From Streptomyces morookaense (lineage in GTDB: Bacteria; Actinomycetota; Actinomycetes; Streptomycetales; Streptomycetaceae), in the NCBI RefSeq assembly GCF_013030945.1, contig NZ_JABBXF010000047.1, forward strand, positions 48,901 through 112,900: a DNA stretch of 64,000 nt, given 5' to 3'. Below the pieces are notes generated by a model, which was not told the DNA's origin, did no database searches, and saw only the letters and a program-made list of their open reading frames with translations. A program made the position numbers and the translations under genes. Positions 51,425-61,453 of the stretch are shown in pieces (position 1 is the first letter of the stretch; each line of letters begins with the position of its first letter).

Positions 51425-52506
51425 GCGCGCACCGCCTTTCCGCGCCGCACGAAGTACAGGAACAGCGGCCCGCCGAGCACGGCCGTCACGATGCCCACCT
51501 GGAGTTCACCGGGCCGGCCCAGCACCCGGCCGAGCACATCCGCGCCGAGCAGCAGCACGGGCGCGAGCACCGCGCAGTAGGGCAGCATCCAGCGCAGGTC
51601 GGGGCCGGTCAGGGTGCGGACGAAGTGGGGCACCATCAGCCCTACGAACACGATCGGCCCGCAGGCCGCGGTGGCCGCTCCGCACAGGAGCGTCACGGCG
51701 GCGATGGAGGCCGCGCGGGTGAGGGCGGGGCGGGCGCCGAGGGCGCGGGCCGCGTCGTCCCCGAGGGCCAGGGCGTTGAGCGGCCGGGCCAGGGCGAGGG
51801 CGATCAGCAGGCCCGCGGCGATGAACGGCAGCACCTTCAGCACGGTCGACGGCCGGGCGTCGGCGAGCGAACCGACCGTCCAGAAGCGCATCTTGTCGAG
51901 CGAGGCGGTGTCCAGCAGCATCACGGCGCTCACGTACGAGTAGAGGGTGGCGTTGAGCGCCGCACCGGCGAGCGCGAGCCGGGCCGGGGTCGCCCCACGG
52001 CCGCCGCCCACCGCGTAGAGCAGGACCGAGACGGCTCCCGCTCCGGCGAGGGCGAACCACACATAGCCGTTGAAGGTGGCCACGCCGAGGAAGGAGGCCG
52101 CGGAGGCCACAGATGCGGAGGCGCCCGCGTTGATGCCCATCAGGCCGGGGTCGGCGAGCGGGTTGCGGGTGAGCGCCTGCATCACGCAGCCGGCCAGGCC
52201 GAGGGCGGCACCGGCCAGCAGGCCGAGCAGCGTGCGGGGCAGGCGCATCTTGTGGACGACGGTGTAGGCCGGGGAGCTGCTGTCGAAGAGCCCGTGCCAC
52301 ACCTCGGCGGGCGAGAGCTGCTTGGCACCGAACCCGATGCTGAGCACCACGACGGCCAGCAGGACCAGCAGGGAGCCGGCCAGTCCGGCGGCGCGCAGGG
52401 AGGCGCGGGTCCTGCCGGGCGGACCTCCGCGCGAGGGCGGTGGCGCCGTCGAAGCCGCTGGGGCTTGCGGTGACTTGGTGACAGGCACGGGCGTGCTCCG
52501 GGTCAC
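51421..52506 (-). CDS. FecCD-family siderophore permease
   Basis: The 361-residue permease has MRLPRTLLGLLAGAALGLAGCVMQ and RNPLADPGLMGINAGAS, then multiple TM segments, as in FecC. The N-terminus is long and Pro/Ser-rich. GTG start at 52506, the first gene of the leftward operon behind the iron box. Confidence 0.92.
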   Translation of the reverse strand: MTRSTPVPVTKSPQAPAASTAPPPSRGGPPGRTRASLRAAGLAGSLLVLLAVVVLSIGFGAKQLSPAEVWHGLFDSSSPAYTVVHKMRLPRTLLGLLAGAALGLAGCVMQALTRNPLADPGLMGINAGASASVASAASFLGVATFNGYVWFALAGAGAVSVLLYAVGGGRGATPARLALAGAALNATLYSYVSAVMLLDTASLDKMRFWTVGSLADARPSTVLKVLPFIAAGLLIALALARPLNALALGDDAARALGARPALTRAASIAAVTLLCGAATAACGPIVFVGLMVPHFVRTLTGPDLRWMLPYCAVLAPVLLLGADVLGRVLGRPGELQVGIVTAVLGGPLFLYFVRRGKAVRA

Positions 52507-52539
52507 GGGGAGCGGTGGCCACCCCCACTGGACAGCAGT

Positions 52540-52558
52540 TTAGGTTAGGTTAACCTAA
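52540..52558. promoter_or_regulatory. iron box (DmdR1/IdeR type) in the divergent promoter
   Basis: TTAGGTTAGGTTAACCTAA matches the 19-bp iron box TTAGGTTAGGCTCACCTAA. It sits between the permease start and the DesE-like gene, so it should repress both in iron-replete cells. Confidence 0.92.
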
Positions 52559-52606
52559 TATCGCTCTGGGCCTCAGAGCCACCCCCGACGCGTGAGAGAC
52601 ACACCC

Positions 52607-53641
52607 ATGCCGCACAACAGCCCCACCCGCCTCTCCCGCCGCGGCCTGCTCACCGCGGGCGGCGTCGCCGCCTTCGGCGCCCTCCTCACCGCCTGCGGAG
52701 GCAGCGGCGGTTCGGGCTCGTCCGCCAAGGAGGGCGACGGCGGCGGCAGCTGGTCCTTCACCGACGACCGCAAGAAGAAGGTCACCGCCAAGTCGGCGCC
52801 GAAGCGCATCGTCGCCTTCACCGGCACCGCGGCCGCCCTCGTCGACTTCGGCCTCGACAAGGAGATCGTCGGCGTCTTCGGCGAGACCAAGGACAAGGAC
52901 GGCAAAGCCGTCCCGCAGGCCGGGGACCTGAACGTCGACAAGGTGACGGTGCTCGGCAACGCCTGGGGCGAGTTCAGCATCGAGAAGTACGCGGCCCTGC
53001 GCCCCGAGCTCCTCGTGACGCACATGTTCAACGAGGGCGCGCTCTGGTACGTCCCGGACGAGAGCAAGGACAAGATCCTGGGCCTCGCCCCGAGCGCCGC
53101 CATCCGCACCGCCCGCGTCCCCATGACCGAGCCCATCAGGCGCTACGCCGAGCTGGCCGAGTCCCTCGGCGCCGACCTGAAGGCCAAGAAGGTCACCGAC
53201 GCCAAGGCCCGCTTCGAGGCCGCCGCCGAGACGCTGCGCAAGGCCGCCAAGGCGAGCGGCGGACTCAAGGTCATGGCGGCTTCCGCCAGCCCCGACCTGC
53301 TCTACGTCTCCAACCCCAAGTCCAACTCGGACCTCATGTACTTCGCCGAGCTCGGCGTCGATCTCGTCGTCCCCGAAAAGCTGGACGAGGGCGGCTACTT
53401 CGAGGGCCTCAGCTGGGAGAACGCCGGCAAGTACAAGGCCGACCTGATCCTGCTCGACAACCGCGACGGTCAGCTGCAGCCCAAGGCGCTCGCCGACAAG
53501 CCCGCCTGGGCGGAGCTCCCCGCCGTCAAGGCGAACCAGATCACCCCGTGGGACTCCGTGCCCCGCTTCTCGTACGCGGGCGCCGCCCCGCTGCTCGAAA
53601 ACCTCGCCAAGGCCATCCAGGATGCCAAGAAAGTGAGCTGA
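52607..53641 (+). CDS. desE: ferrioxamine-binding lipoprotein (DesE-like)
   Basis: The 344-residue protein has a Tat-type lipoprotein signal (SRRGLLTAGG, lipobox LTAC) and a periplasmic-binding-protein type III fold (PKRIVAFTGTAAALVDFGL, AALRPELLVTHMFN). Function as a receptor for ferric hydroxamate is inferred from position, as DesE of S. coelicolor precedes the des genes. ATG at 52607; a GTG 5 codons upstream is possible. Confidence 0.85.
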   Translation: MPHNSPTRLSRRGLLTAGGVAAFGALLTACGGSGGSGSSAKEGDGGGSWSFTDDRKKKVTAKSAPKRIVAFTGTAAALVDFGLDKEIVGVFGETKDKDGKAVPQAGDLNVDKVTVLGNAWGEFSIEKYAALRPELLVTHMFNEGALWYVPDESKDKILGLAPSAAIRTARVPMTEPIRRYAELAESLGADLKAKKVTDAKARFEAAAETLRKAAKASGGLKVMAASASPDLLYVSNPKSNSDLMYFAELGVDLVVPEKLDEGGYFEGLSWENAGKYKADLILLDNRDGQLQPKALADKPAWAELPAVKANQITPWDSVPRFSYAGAAPLLENLAKAIQDAKKVS

Positions 53642-53648
53642 CGTTCCC

Positions 53649-54494
53649 ATGACGACCGCCACCGTCGCCGGACAGTTCCGCTTCTTCGACGCCCATGTCG
53701 TCCGCAGCCGGCGCCTCGGCCCCTCCATGGTCAGGATCACCTTCGGCGGAGAACAGCTGAGGGAGTTCGCCGGAGGCGGCCGCGACCAGAGCTTCTCGCT
53801 GTTCCTCCCGCAGCCGGGGCAGAGCACCCCGGTGCTCCCCGCGACCCACGGCGAGGGCCGGCTCGCGGAATGGCGGGCCATGGACCCGGCGGTGCGGGCC
53901 GTCATGCGCTCGTACACGGTGCGCGAGCAGCGCCGCGAACAGGCCGAGGTGGACGTCGACTTCGCGCTGCACGGAGACCTGGGCCCCGCGTCGCGCTGGG
54001 CCGGACGGGCCGGGAGCGGTGACCCGGTCGTGCTGCTCGGGCCGGCCGTCGAGGACAACAGGAGCGTCGGCTTCCGTCCGCCGCCGGGCACCGACTGGGT
54101 GCTCATCGCGGCCGACGAGACCGCGCTGCCCGCGGTCGGCGGCATCCTCGACTGGCTGCCGGCCGGGGTGCGCGCCCGGGTCTGGATCGAGGTCCAGCAC
54201 GCCGACGACGTCCTGGACCTGCCGTGTGCGGGCGACGCCGAGATCACATGGCTCGTCCGCGACCATGCCCCCGGACCGCGCCCCGCCCTCCTCGTGGACG
54301 CGGTCCGGGCTGCGGTGCTCCCTGGCGGGATGCCGTATGCGTGGATCGCGGGGGAGTCGGGGGCGGTCAAGGCGTTGCGCCGGCATCTTGTGGGCGAGCG
54401 CGGGATCGACCGCAAGAGGGTGCATTTCTCGGGGTATTGGCGCCTGGGCGCCTCGGAGGAGGACCTGCGCGCGGAGGCGCTGGCGGCGGCGTGA
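53649..54494 (+). CDS. desF: siderophore-interacting protein (ferric-siderophore reductase, DesF-like)
   Basis: The 281-residue protein has the SIP/FAD-binding ferredoxin-reductase fold: RSYTVR flavin motif, then ADETALPAVGGIL and the SIP C-terminal domain (AWIAGESGAVKALRRHL). It releases iron from imported ferrioxamine by NAD(P)H-dependent reduction. Seven nt after the lipoprotein stop. Confidence 0.85.
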   Translation: MTTATVAGQFRFFDAHVVRSRRLGPSMVRITFGGEQLREFAGGGRDQSFSLFLPQPGQSTPVLPATHGEGRLAEWRAMDPAVRAVMRSYTVREQRREQAEVDVDFALHGDLGPASRWAGRAGSGDPVVLLGPAVEDNRSVGFRPPPGTDWVLIAADETALPAVGGILDWLPAGVRARVWIEVQHADDVLDLPCAGDAEITWLVRDHAPGPRPALLVDAVRAAVLPGGMPYAWIAGESGAVKALRRHLVGERGIDRKRVHFSGYWRLGASEEDLRAEALAAA

Positions 54495-54567
54495 GCCGAT
54501 ACCCCTGCGGGGGGGCTGCGCCCGGTATACCTGCGCGCCGTCCGCTGGCCCGCGCCCCGTCTGGCCT

Positions 54568-54655
54568 GCGCCCCGTAAGGGGCGCGGGGAACTGCGCGAG
54601 CAACCACAGCCGACCCGCAGCCGACCCGCCGGCGGGGATCCGGGGCGCAGCCCCC
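54568..54655. repeat. dispersed palindromic intergenic element, copy 2
   Basis: GCGCCCC-GTAA-GGGGCGC (54568-54585), AACTGCGCGAGCAACCAC (54590-54607) and CCGGGGCGCAGCCCCC (54640-54655) repeat the blocks seen at 9806-9922. It fills the gap between the DesF-like gene and the iron box of desA. Confidence 0.75.
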
Positions 54656-54676
54656 GCAGAGGCACTGCGGATCAAG

Positions 54677-54695
54677 TTAGGTTAGGCTTACCTAA
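54677..54695. promoter_or_regulatory. iron box (DmdR1/IdeR type) upstream of desA
   Basis: TTAGGTTAGGCTTACCTAA, one base from the consensus iron box, 30 nt before the desA ATG. Confidence 0.95.
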
Positions 54696-54725
54696 GTCAA
54701 GCCCGACGAACCGTTGAGGACTGTC

Positions 54726-56261
54726 ATGACTTTCCAGGGGCGTTCGCACCTGTTCAACGACCGCAACGTCGACCACTACCGACGCTCCCTGACCGACGGA
54801 GTCACCCGCGTCGCCACCCGAATCGCCCGCACCGAGCGCCCGTTCACCGGCGTCACCCCGGACGAACTGGCCCCCGAGATAGCCGGGATCGACCTGGAGC
54901 GGCCGCTGAGCGACCCTGCCGCAGCCCTCGACGAGTTGGAGAACGTCTACCTGCGCGACGCGGTCTACTTCCACCACCCCCGCTACCTGGCGCACCTCAA
55001 CTGCCCGGTCGTCATCCCCGCCCTGCTCGGCGAGGCCGTCCTCACGGCCGTCAACTCCTCGCTGGACACCTGGGACCAGAGCGCCGGCGGCACCCTCATC
55101 GAGCGCCGCCTGATCGACTGGACCGCCGGCCGCATCGGCCTCGGCGAGGCCGCCGACGGCGTGTTCACCAGCGGCGGCAGCCAGTCCAACTTCCAGGCCC
55201 TGCTGCTCGCCCGCGAAGAGGCCTTCGCCCGCGCCGCCGCCGCGGCCGCCTACGCGGGGACCACGCTCTCCAAACACGACTTCCTCCCCCGGCTGCGCAT
55301 CCTCGCCTCCGAGGCGGGCCACTTCAGCGTCCAGAAGTCCGCGAAGATGCTCGGCCTCGGCATGGACGCCGTCGTCACCGTCGAGACCGACAAGGACCGC
55401 CGCATGCGGCCCGCGGCGCTCGCCCGCGAGCTCGAGCGCTGCCGCGCCGAGGACCTCGTCGTCATGGCCGTCGTCGCCACGGCCGGCACCACCGACTTCG
55501 GCTCCATCGACCCGCTGCCCCGCATCGCGGACCTGTGCGCCTGGGCCGGCGTCTGGCTGCACGTGGACGCCGCCTACGGCTGCGGCCTGCTCGCCTCCCC
55601 CACCCGGCGCCACCTTCTCGACGGCATCGAGCGCGCCGACTCCGTCACCGTGGACTTCCACAAGTCCTTCTTCCAGCCGGTCAGTTCGAGCGCCGTCCTG
55701 GTCCGCGACGGCTCCGTCCTGCGGCACGCGACCTACTACGCGGACTACCTCAACCCGGCCCGTATGGCCGAACAGCGCATCCCCAACCAGGTCGACAAGA
55801 GCATCCAGACCACGCGCCGCTTCGACGCCCTCAAACTCTGGCTGACCCTCCGCATCATGGGCGCCGACGCGATCGGCGCACTCTTCGACGAGGTCGTCGA
55901 CCGCGCCGCCCAGGCCCACGACCTGCTGGCCGACGATCCCCGCTTCGAGGTCGTCACCAAGTCGCAGCTGAGCACCGTCGTCTTCCGCTACCTGCCCCCG
56001 GCCGGCCCCGGGCGCGAACTGGCCGACGACGCCAACCTCCACGCCCGCGAGGCCATCGCCGCCTCCGGCGACGCCGTCGTGGCCGGCACCAAGGTCGACG
56101 GCCACCACTACCTGAAGTTCACCCTGCTCAACCCCGAAACCTCGCTGGACGACATCGCGCACGTCCTGGAACTGCTGGCCGAGCACGCGGGCCGGTTCGT
56201 CAACAAGAAACTCGGCGTCACCGAGAACTCCGGCCCCGAACTGCACCGCAAGGCCGGCTGA
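54726..56261 (+). CDS. desA: lysine decarboxylase of desferrioxamine synthesis
   Basis: The 511-residue PLP-dependent group II decarboxylase converts lysine to cadaverine. The PLP-binding Lys313 is in SVTVDFHKSFFQP, the HVDAAYG Asp is present, and FTSGGSQSNFQALL binds phosphate. The ATG at 54726 is chosen, with GAGGA upstream. First gene of the desABCD operon. Confidence 0.95.
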   Translation: MTFQGRSHLFNDRNVDHYRRSLTDGVTRVATRIARTERPFTGVTPDELAPEIAGIDLERPLSDPAAALDELENVYLRDAVYFHHPRYLAHLNCPVVIPALLGEAVLTAVNSSLDTWDQSAGGTLIERRLIDWTAGRIGLGEAADGVFTSGGSQSNFQALLLAREEAFARAAAAAAYAGTTLSKHDFLPRLRILASEAGHFSVQKSAKMLGLGMDAVVTVETDKDRRMRPAALARELERCRAEDLVVMAVVATAGTTDFGSIDPLPRIADLCAWAGVWLHVDAAYGCGLLASPTRRHLLDGIERADSVTVDFHKSFFQPVSSSAVLVRDGSVLRHATYYADYLNPARMAEQRIPNQVDKSIQTTRRFDALKLWLTLRIMGADAIGALFDEVVDRAAQAHDLLADDPRFEVVTKSQLSTVVFRYLPPAGPGRELADDANLHAREAIAASGDAVVAGTKVDGHHYLKFTLLNPETSLDDIAHVLELLAEHAGRFVNKKLGVTENSGPELHRKAG

Positions 56262-56302
56262 CCGCCCCCTCGTCCCGCACGCCTCCGCACGAAAGACCAC
56301 GC

Positions 56303-57601
56303 ATGTCCACCCATGACTTCATCGCGATCGGACTCGGCCCCTACAACCTGGGCCTCGCCTGTCTGACCGAACCCCTCGGCGAACTCGACGGCCTCTTCCT
56401 GGAGAGCAAGCCGGAGTTCGACTGGCACCCGGGGATGCTGCTGGACTTCGCCACGCTGCAGACGCCCTTCATGGCCGACCTCGTCACGCTGGCCGACCCC
56501 ACCTCGCCCTACTCCTTCCTCAACTACCTGAAGGAATCGGGGCGGCTGTACTCCTTCTACATCCGCGAGATCTTCTACCCGGTCCGCAGCGAGTACAACG
56601 ACTACTGCCGCTGGGCCGCCGCCAAGCTGAAGAACGTCCGCTTCGGCCACGAGGTGACGTCCGTCGAGTACGACGAGGCCGAGGGCCTCTACACCGTCCA
56701 CTCGACCGTGGCCGGCACCGGGGAAACGGTTCACCACCGGGCCCGGCACCTCGTCCTGGGCACCGGCACCCCGCCGTTCGTCCCCGAGGCCTGCGAGGGC
56801 CTGGGCGGCGACCTGATCCACAACTCCGGCTACCTGGACGCCAAGGCGAACCTGCAGACGAAGGACAGCATCACCGTCGTCGGCAGCGGCCAGAGCGCCG
56901 CCGAGATCTACTACGACCTGCTGGACGGCACCGACACCCACGGCTACCGGCTCAACTGGGTCACCCGCTCCCCGCGGTTCTTCCCGCTCGAATACACCAA
57001 GCTCACCCTGGAGATGACCTCCCCCGAGTACGTGGACTACTTCCACGCCCTCCCCGAGGACACCCGCTACCGGCTGGAGACCGAGCAGAAGGGCCTGTTC
57101 AAGGGCATCGACGCGGAGCTCATCAACAACATCTACGACCTGCTCTACCAGAAGAGCCTGCGCGGCCCGGTCGCCACCCGGCTGCTCACCAACACCGCCC
57201 TGAACACGGCCTCGTACGACGAGGAGAGCGGCACGTACACGCTCGGCCTCCACCACGCCGAGCAGGAGCGGGACTTCACGCTCAGCACGCAGGGACTGGT
57301 CCTGGCCACCGGCTACCGCTACCGCGTCCCGGCCTTCCTGGAGCCCGTCCACGACCGCATCCGCTGGGACCGGCACGGCCGCTTCGACGTCGCCCGCAAC
57401 TACAGCATCGACACCACCGGCCGCGGCATCTTCCTGCAGAACGCCGCCACCCACGCCCACAGCGTCACCTCGCCCGACCTGGGCATGGGCCCCTACCGCA
57501 ACTCCTGGATCCTCCGCGAGTTGCTCGGCCGCGACGTCTACCCGATCGAGAAGTCCATCGCCTTCCAGGAGTTCGGCGCACCGCAGGGAGGCCTGGCATG
57601 A
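56303..57601 (+). CDS. desB: cadaverine N-monooxygenase
   Basis: The 432-residue flavoenzyme hydroxylates cadaverine. It has FAD motif GLGPYNLGLA, NADPH motif GSGQSAAEIYYDLL and ATGYRYRVP of the lysine/ornithine hydroxylase family. It overlaps desC by ATGA. Confidence 0.95.
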   Translation: MSTHDFIAIGLGPYNLGLACLTEPLGELDGLFLESKPEFDWHPGMLLDFATLQTPFMADLVTLADPTSPYSFLNYLKESGRLYSFYIREIFYPVRSEYNDYCRWAAAKLKNVRFGHEVTSVEYDEAEGLYTVHSTVAGTGETVHHRARHLVLGTGTPPFVPEACEGLGGDLIHNSGYLDAKANLQTKDSITVVGSGQSAAEIYYDLLDGTDTHGYRLNWVTRSPRFFPLEYTKLTLEMTSPEYVDYFHALPEDTRYRLETEQKGLFKGIDAELINNIYDLLYQKSLRGPVATRLLTNTALNTASYDEESGTYTLGLHHAEQERDFTLSTQGLVLATGYRYRVPAFLEPVHDRIRWDRHGRFDVARNYSIDTTGRGIFLQNAATHAHSVTSPDLGMGPYRNSWILRELLGRDVYPIEKSIAFQEFGAPQGGLA

Positions 57602-58164
57602 CGTTCTCCTATGTGGACGACCGCATCGGCACCTTCACCCTGCGCCCCCTCGACCCCGAGGCCGACGCCGCCCTGCTGCACCCCTGGGTGACGCACCCCA
57701 AGGCCGCGTACTGGATGATGCAGGACGCGGACGTGGCCACGGTCGCCGCCGAGTACCGCAAGATCGCCGACAGCCCGCACCACGACGCCTTCGTCGGCAT
57801 GCTCGACGGCACCCCCTGCTTCCTCGTCGAGCGCTACGACCCGGCCCGCGCCGAACTCGTCGGCCTGTACGAGCCGCAGGAGGGCGACGTCGGCATGCAC
57901 TTCCTGTGCGCGCCGACCGACACCCCGGTGCACGGCTTCACCCGCGCCGTGATCACCACCGTCATGCACTGGCTCTTCACCGACCCCGCCCACCGGCGCG
58001 TGGTCGTCGAGCCCGACGTCCGCAACACGGCCGTGCACGGCCTCAACCTGGCCGTCGGCTTCGAACCCGCCGGCACCATCACCAAGCCCGAGAAGGACGC
58101 ACTGCTGAGCTTCTGCACCCGGGAGCAGTTCGAGGCAGCAGTGACCCGAGGAGCAGCGCAGTGA
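57598..58164 (+). CDS. desC: N-hydroxycadaverine acyltransferase
   Basis: The 188-residue GNAT-like enzyme acylates N-hydroxycadaverine with succinyl-CoA or acetyl-CoA. It has LRPLDPEADAALLHPWV and RRVVVEPDVRNTAVHGLNLAVGF, as in IucB-type acyltransferases. It overlaps desB and desD. Confidence 0.93.
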   Translation: MTFSYVDDRIGTFTLRPLDPEADAALLHPWVTHPKAAYWMMQDADVATVAAEYRKIADSPHHDAFVGMLDGTPCFLVERYDPARAELVGLYEPQEGDVGMHFLCAPTDTPVHGFTRAVITTVMHWLFTDPAHRRVVVEPDVRNTAVHGLNLAVGFEPAGTITKPEKDALLSFCTREQFEAAVTRGAAQ

Positions 58165-59948
58165 ACCCGCACGACGCCATCGCCCACCTCACCCCCGCCC
58201 ACTGGGACCGCGCCAACCGGCTGCTGGTCCGCAAGGCGCTCGCCGAGTTCGCCCACGAGCGGCTGCTGACCCCCGAGCGGGTGGACGGCGAGCGGTACGC
58301 GGTCCGCAGCGACGACGGCGGCGTGGAGTACCGCTTCACCGCCCGCGTACTGATGCTCGACCACTGGCAGATCGATGCCGACAGCATCACCCGCCACCGC
58401 GTCTCCGACGACGCCGAACTGCCGCTCGACGCCATCGACTTCTGCATCGAGATGCGCGGCACGCTCGGCCTGAGCGACCAGATCCTCCCGGTCTACCTGG
58501 AGGAGATCAGCTCGACCCTCTCCGGCTCGGCCTACAAGGCGGCCAAACCGCAGATCACGGCGGCGGAGCTGGCCAAGGCCGACTTCCAGACCGTCGAGAC
58601 GCACATGACCGAGGGCCACCCGTGCTTCGTCGCCAACAACGGGCGGCTGGGCTTCGGCGTGCACGAGTACCACGCGTACGCCCCCGAGGCCGCGAGCCCG
58701 GTCCGGCTGATCTGGCTGGCCGCGCACCGCGACCACACCACCTTCACGTCCGCCGCCGACATCGACTACGCACGGCTGATGCGCGAGGAGCTCGGCGAGG
58801 AGACCCTCGCCCGCTTCACGCGGACCCTCACCGGCCTCGGGCTCGACCCCGACGCCTACCTGCTGCTGCCCGTCCACCCCTGGCAGTGGTGGAACAAGTT
58901 GTCGGTCACCTTCGCCTCCGAGGTCGCCACGCAGCGCCTCGTCCTGCTCGGCCCGGGCGACGACGAGTACCTCGCCCAGCAGTCGATCCGCACCTTCTTC
59001 AACACCAGCCACCCGGAGAAGCACTATGTGAAGACGGCGCTCTCCGTCCTCAACATGGGCTTCATGCGCGGTCTGTCCGCCGCCTATATGGAGGCGACCC
59101 CGGCCATCAACGACTGGCTGGCGCAACTGATCGCCGCGGACGAGGTGTTCGCCCGTACCGGCCTGACGATCATCCGCGAGCGGGCCGCGATCGGCTACCG
59201 CCACCGCCAGTACGAGGCCGCCACCGACCGGTACTCCCCGTACCGCAAGATGCTGGCCGCCCTGTGGCGCGAGAGTCCCGTCCGCGACCTGGAACCCGGC
59301 CGGCGCCCGGCCACCATGGCCTCGCTGCTGCACACCGACGCGGAGGGCCGTTCCTTCGCGGCCGCCCTGATCGAACAGTCGGGCCTGGCACCCGAGGTGT
59401 GGCTGCGCCGCTACCTGGACGCCTACCTGGTCCCGCTGCTGCACAGCTTCTACGCCTACGACCTGGCGTTCATGCCGCACGGCGAGAACGTCATCATGGT
59501 GCTCGACGACAGCGGCACGGTCGAGCGGGTGATCTTCAAGGACATCGCCGAGGAGATCGTGGTGATGGACCCGGAGGCGGAGCTGCCGGCCGAGGTCCAG
59601 CGCGTCAGGGCGGCCATCCCGGAGGAGGAACGTCTCCTCTCGATCTTCACCGACGTCTTCGACTGCTTCTTCCGCTTCCTGAGCGCGGAGCTGGCGGGGG
59701 CGGGCGTCCTCGGCGAGGAGGGCTTCTGGCGGACGGTCGCGGAGTGCGTGGCGGACTACCGGAGTTCGGTCCCGCACCTCGCGGAGAAGTTCGAGCGGTT
59801 CGACATCTTCACGGAGGAGTTCGCGCTGTCCTGCCTCAACCGGCTCCAGCTGCGCAACAACCAGCAGATGGTCGACCTGTCCGACCCGTCGGCGGCGCTC
59901 CAGTTCGTCGGCACGCTCCGCAACCCGATCGCCCCGTTCGCCCCGTGA
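58161..59948 (+). CDS. desD: desferrioxamine synthetase (NIS, IucA/IucC family)
   Basis: The 595-residue NRPS-independent synthetase trimerises and cyclises N-hydroxy-N-succinylcadaverine into desferrioxamine E/B-type. IucA/IucC motifs include GHPCFVANNGRLGF, HPWQWWNK and MPHGENVIMVL. GTG at 58161, overlapping the desC stop. Confidence 0.95.
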   Translation: MNPHDAIAHLTPAHWDRANRLLVRKALAEFAHERLLTPERVDGERYAVRSDDGGVEYRFTARVLMLDHWQIDADSITRHRVSDDAELPLDAIDFCIEMRGTLGLSDQILPVYLEEISSTLSGSAYKAAKPQITAAELAKADFQTVETHMTEGHPCFVANNGRLGFGVHEYHAYAPEAASPVRLIWLAAHRDHTTFTSAADIDYARLMREELGEETLARFTRTLTGLGLDPDAYLLLPVHPWQWWNKLSVTFASEVATQRLVLLGPGDDEYLAQQSIRTFFNTSHPEKHYVKTALSVLNMGFMRGLSAAYMEATPAINDWLAQLIAADEVFARTGLTIIRERAAIGYRHRQYEAATDRYSPYRKMLAALWRESPVRDLEPGRRPATMASLLHTDAEGRSFAAALIEQSGLAPEVWLRRYLDAYLVPLLHSFYAYDLAFMPHGENVIMVLDDSGTVERVIFKDIAEEIVVMDPEAELPAEVQRVRAAIPEEERLLSIFTDVFDCFFRFLSAELAGAGVLGEEGFWRTVAECVADYRSSVPHLAEKFERFDIFTEEFALSCLNRLQLRNNQQMVDLSDPSAALQFVGTLRNPIAPFAP

Positions 59949-61453
59949 CCGCCTCCACATCCGTCACGGCCACCGGGCCGGAAGCCACGCACCGGCTTCC
60001 GGCCCGGTGGCTCGTCCTCGCGGTGATCTGCCTCGCGCAGCTCGCCGTGATGCTCGACAACACCGTCCTGAACGTGGCGATCCCGTCCCTCTCCCGGGAA
60101 CTGGGCGCGGGCAGCACCGGCATCCAGTGGGTGATCAACGCCTACTCGCTCGTCCAGGCCGGCCTGCTGCTGGCCTCCGGCAGCGCGGCGGACCGCTACG
60201 GCCGCAAACGGCTGCTGATGGCGGGGCTCGCGCTCTTCGGCGCCGGTTCGCTGGCGGCCGGACTCGCCGACTCCACGGCCCAGTTGATCGCCGCCCGCGG
60301 CGGCATGGGCATCGGCGGTGCCCTGCTGCTGACGACCACGCTGGCCGTCGTCATGCAGGTCTTCGACGCCGAGGAGCGCCCCCGGGCCATCGGCATCTGG
60401 AGCGCGGTGAGCGCCCTCGGCTTCGCGGCCGGGCCGCCGATCGGCGGCGTGATGCTGGCCCATTTCTGGTGGGGCTCGATCTTCCTCCTCAACGTCCCGG
60501 TCGTGGTGATCGGCCTGATCGCCGTCAAGATCCTCGTCCCGGAGTCGAAGAACCCGGGCAGCGGCCCGCCCGACCTGCTCGGCGCCCTCCTCTCCGCCGC
60601 CGGCATGACCGCGCTCGTCTACGCGATCATCCAGGTGCCGGAAACGGGCTGGGGCTCGGCGGAGGTGCTCGTACCGGCCGCGGCGGCCGTCGCCGCACTG
60701 GCCGCCTTCGCGGTGTGGCAGCTGCGGTGCGAACATCCCATGCTGGACCTGCACTTCTTCCGCGACCGGAGGTTCGTCGGAGCGGTCTCGGGCGTCGTGT
60801 TGATCACCTTCGGCAGCAGCGGCGTGCTCTACCTGCTCACGCAGCAGCTGCAGTTCGTCCGCGGCCACACCCCGCTGGAGGCGGGCCTGCGCATGGTGCC
60901 GTTCGCCGTCACCATCGTGGCCCTCAACTTCACGGGCATCGCCGCGCGCGTGGGCGCCCGCCTGGGCCGGCCGGCCTCCATCGCGACCGGCATGGGCCTG
61001 CTGGCGGCGGGCTTCGCCGTGGTCGCCTGCCTGACGACGGACGCCTACCCGCCCCTTCTGCTCGGCCTCCTCCTCATGGGCACGGGCTGCGCCCTCGCCA
61101 ACCCCGCCATCGTCGAGGCGGTCATGAGCGCCATCCCCCAGGACAAGGCGGGTGCGGGGGCGGGCGTCGACGGCACGATGACCGAGGTCGGCAACAGCCT
61201 GGGCGTCGCCGTCCTGGGCGCGGTCATGAACTCCCGCTTCACCGCCCTCCTCCCGCCGGCCCTGGCAGGCGCCGCCTCCTTCCCCGCGGCCCGGGCGGCG
61301 GCCCCCACGGAGGCGACCCGCACGGCGGTCGTCGACGCCTTCTCCTCGGCCGTCCGCACCGCCCAACTGGCGGGCGCGGGCGCGGTACTGCTGGGCGGGT
61401 GCGTGGCGGCGGTGCTGCTGTGGCGGGCGGAGCGGGGGGAGGGGGGCGGCTGA
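59945..61453 (+). CDS. MFS exporter (DHA2/14-TM type)
   Basis: The 502-residue transporter has LDNTVLNVAIPSL (motif D1) and ADRYGRKRLLMAGL (motif A), about fourteen hydrophobic segments. Coupled by 4-bp overlap to desD, it likely exports desferrioxamine. Confidence 0.88.
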   Translation: MTASTSVTATGPEATHRLPARWLVLAVICLAQLAVMLDNTVLNVAIPSLSRELGAGSTGIQWVINAYSLVQAGLLLASGSAADRYGRKRLLMAGLALFGAGSLAAGLADSTAQLIAARGGMGIGGALLLTTTLAVVMQVFDAEERPRAIGIWSAVSALGFAAGPPIGGVMLAHFWWGSIFLLNVPVVVIGLIAVKILVPESKNPGSGPPDLLGALLSAAGMTALVYAIIQVPETGWGSAEVLVPAAAAVAALAAFAVWQLRCEHPMLDLHFFRDRRFVGAVSGVVLITFGSSGVLYLLTQQLQFVRGHTPLEAGLRMVPFAVTIVALNFTGIAARVGARLGRPASIATGMGLLAAGFAVVACLTTDAYPPLLLGLLLMGTGCALANPAIVEAVMSAIPQDKAGAGAGVDGTMTEVGNSLGVAVLGAVMNSRFTALLPPALAGAASFPAARAAAPTEATRTAVVDAFSSAVRTAQLAGAGAVLLGGCVAAVLLWRAERGEGGG

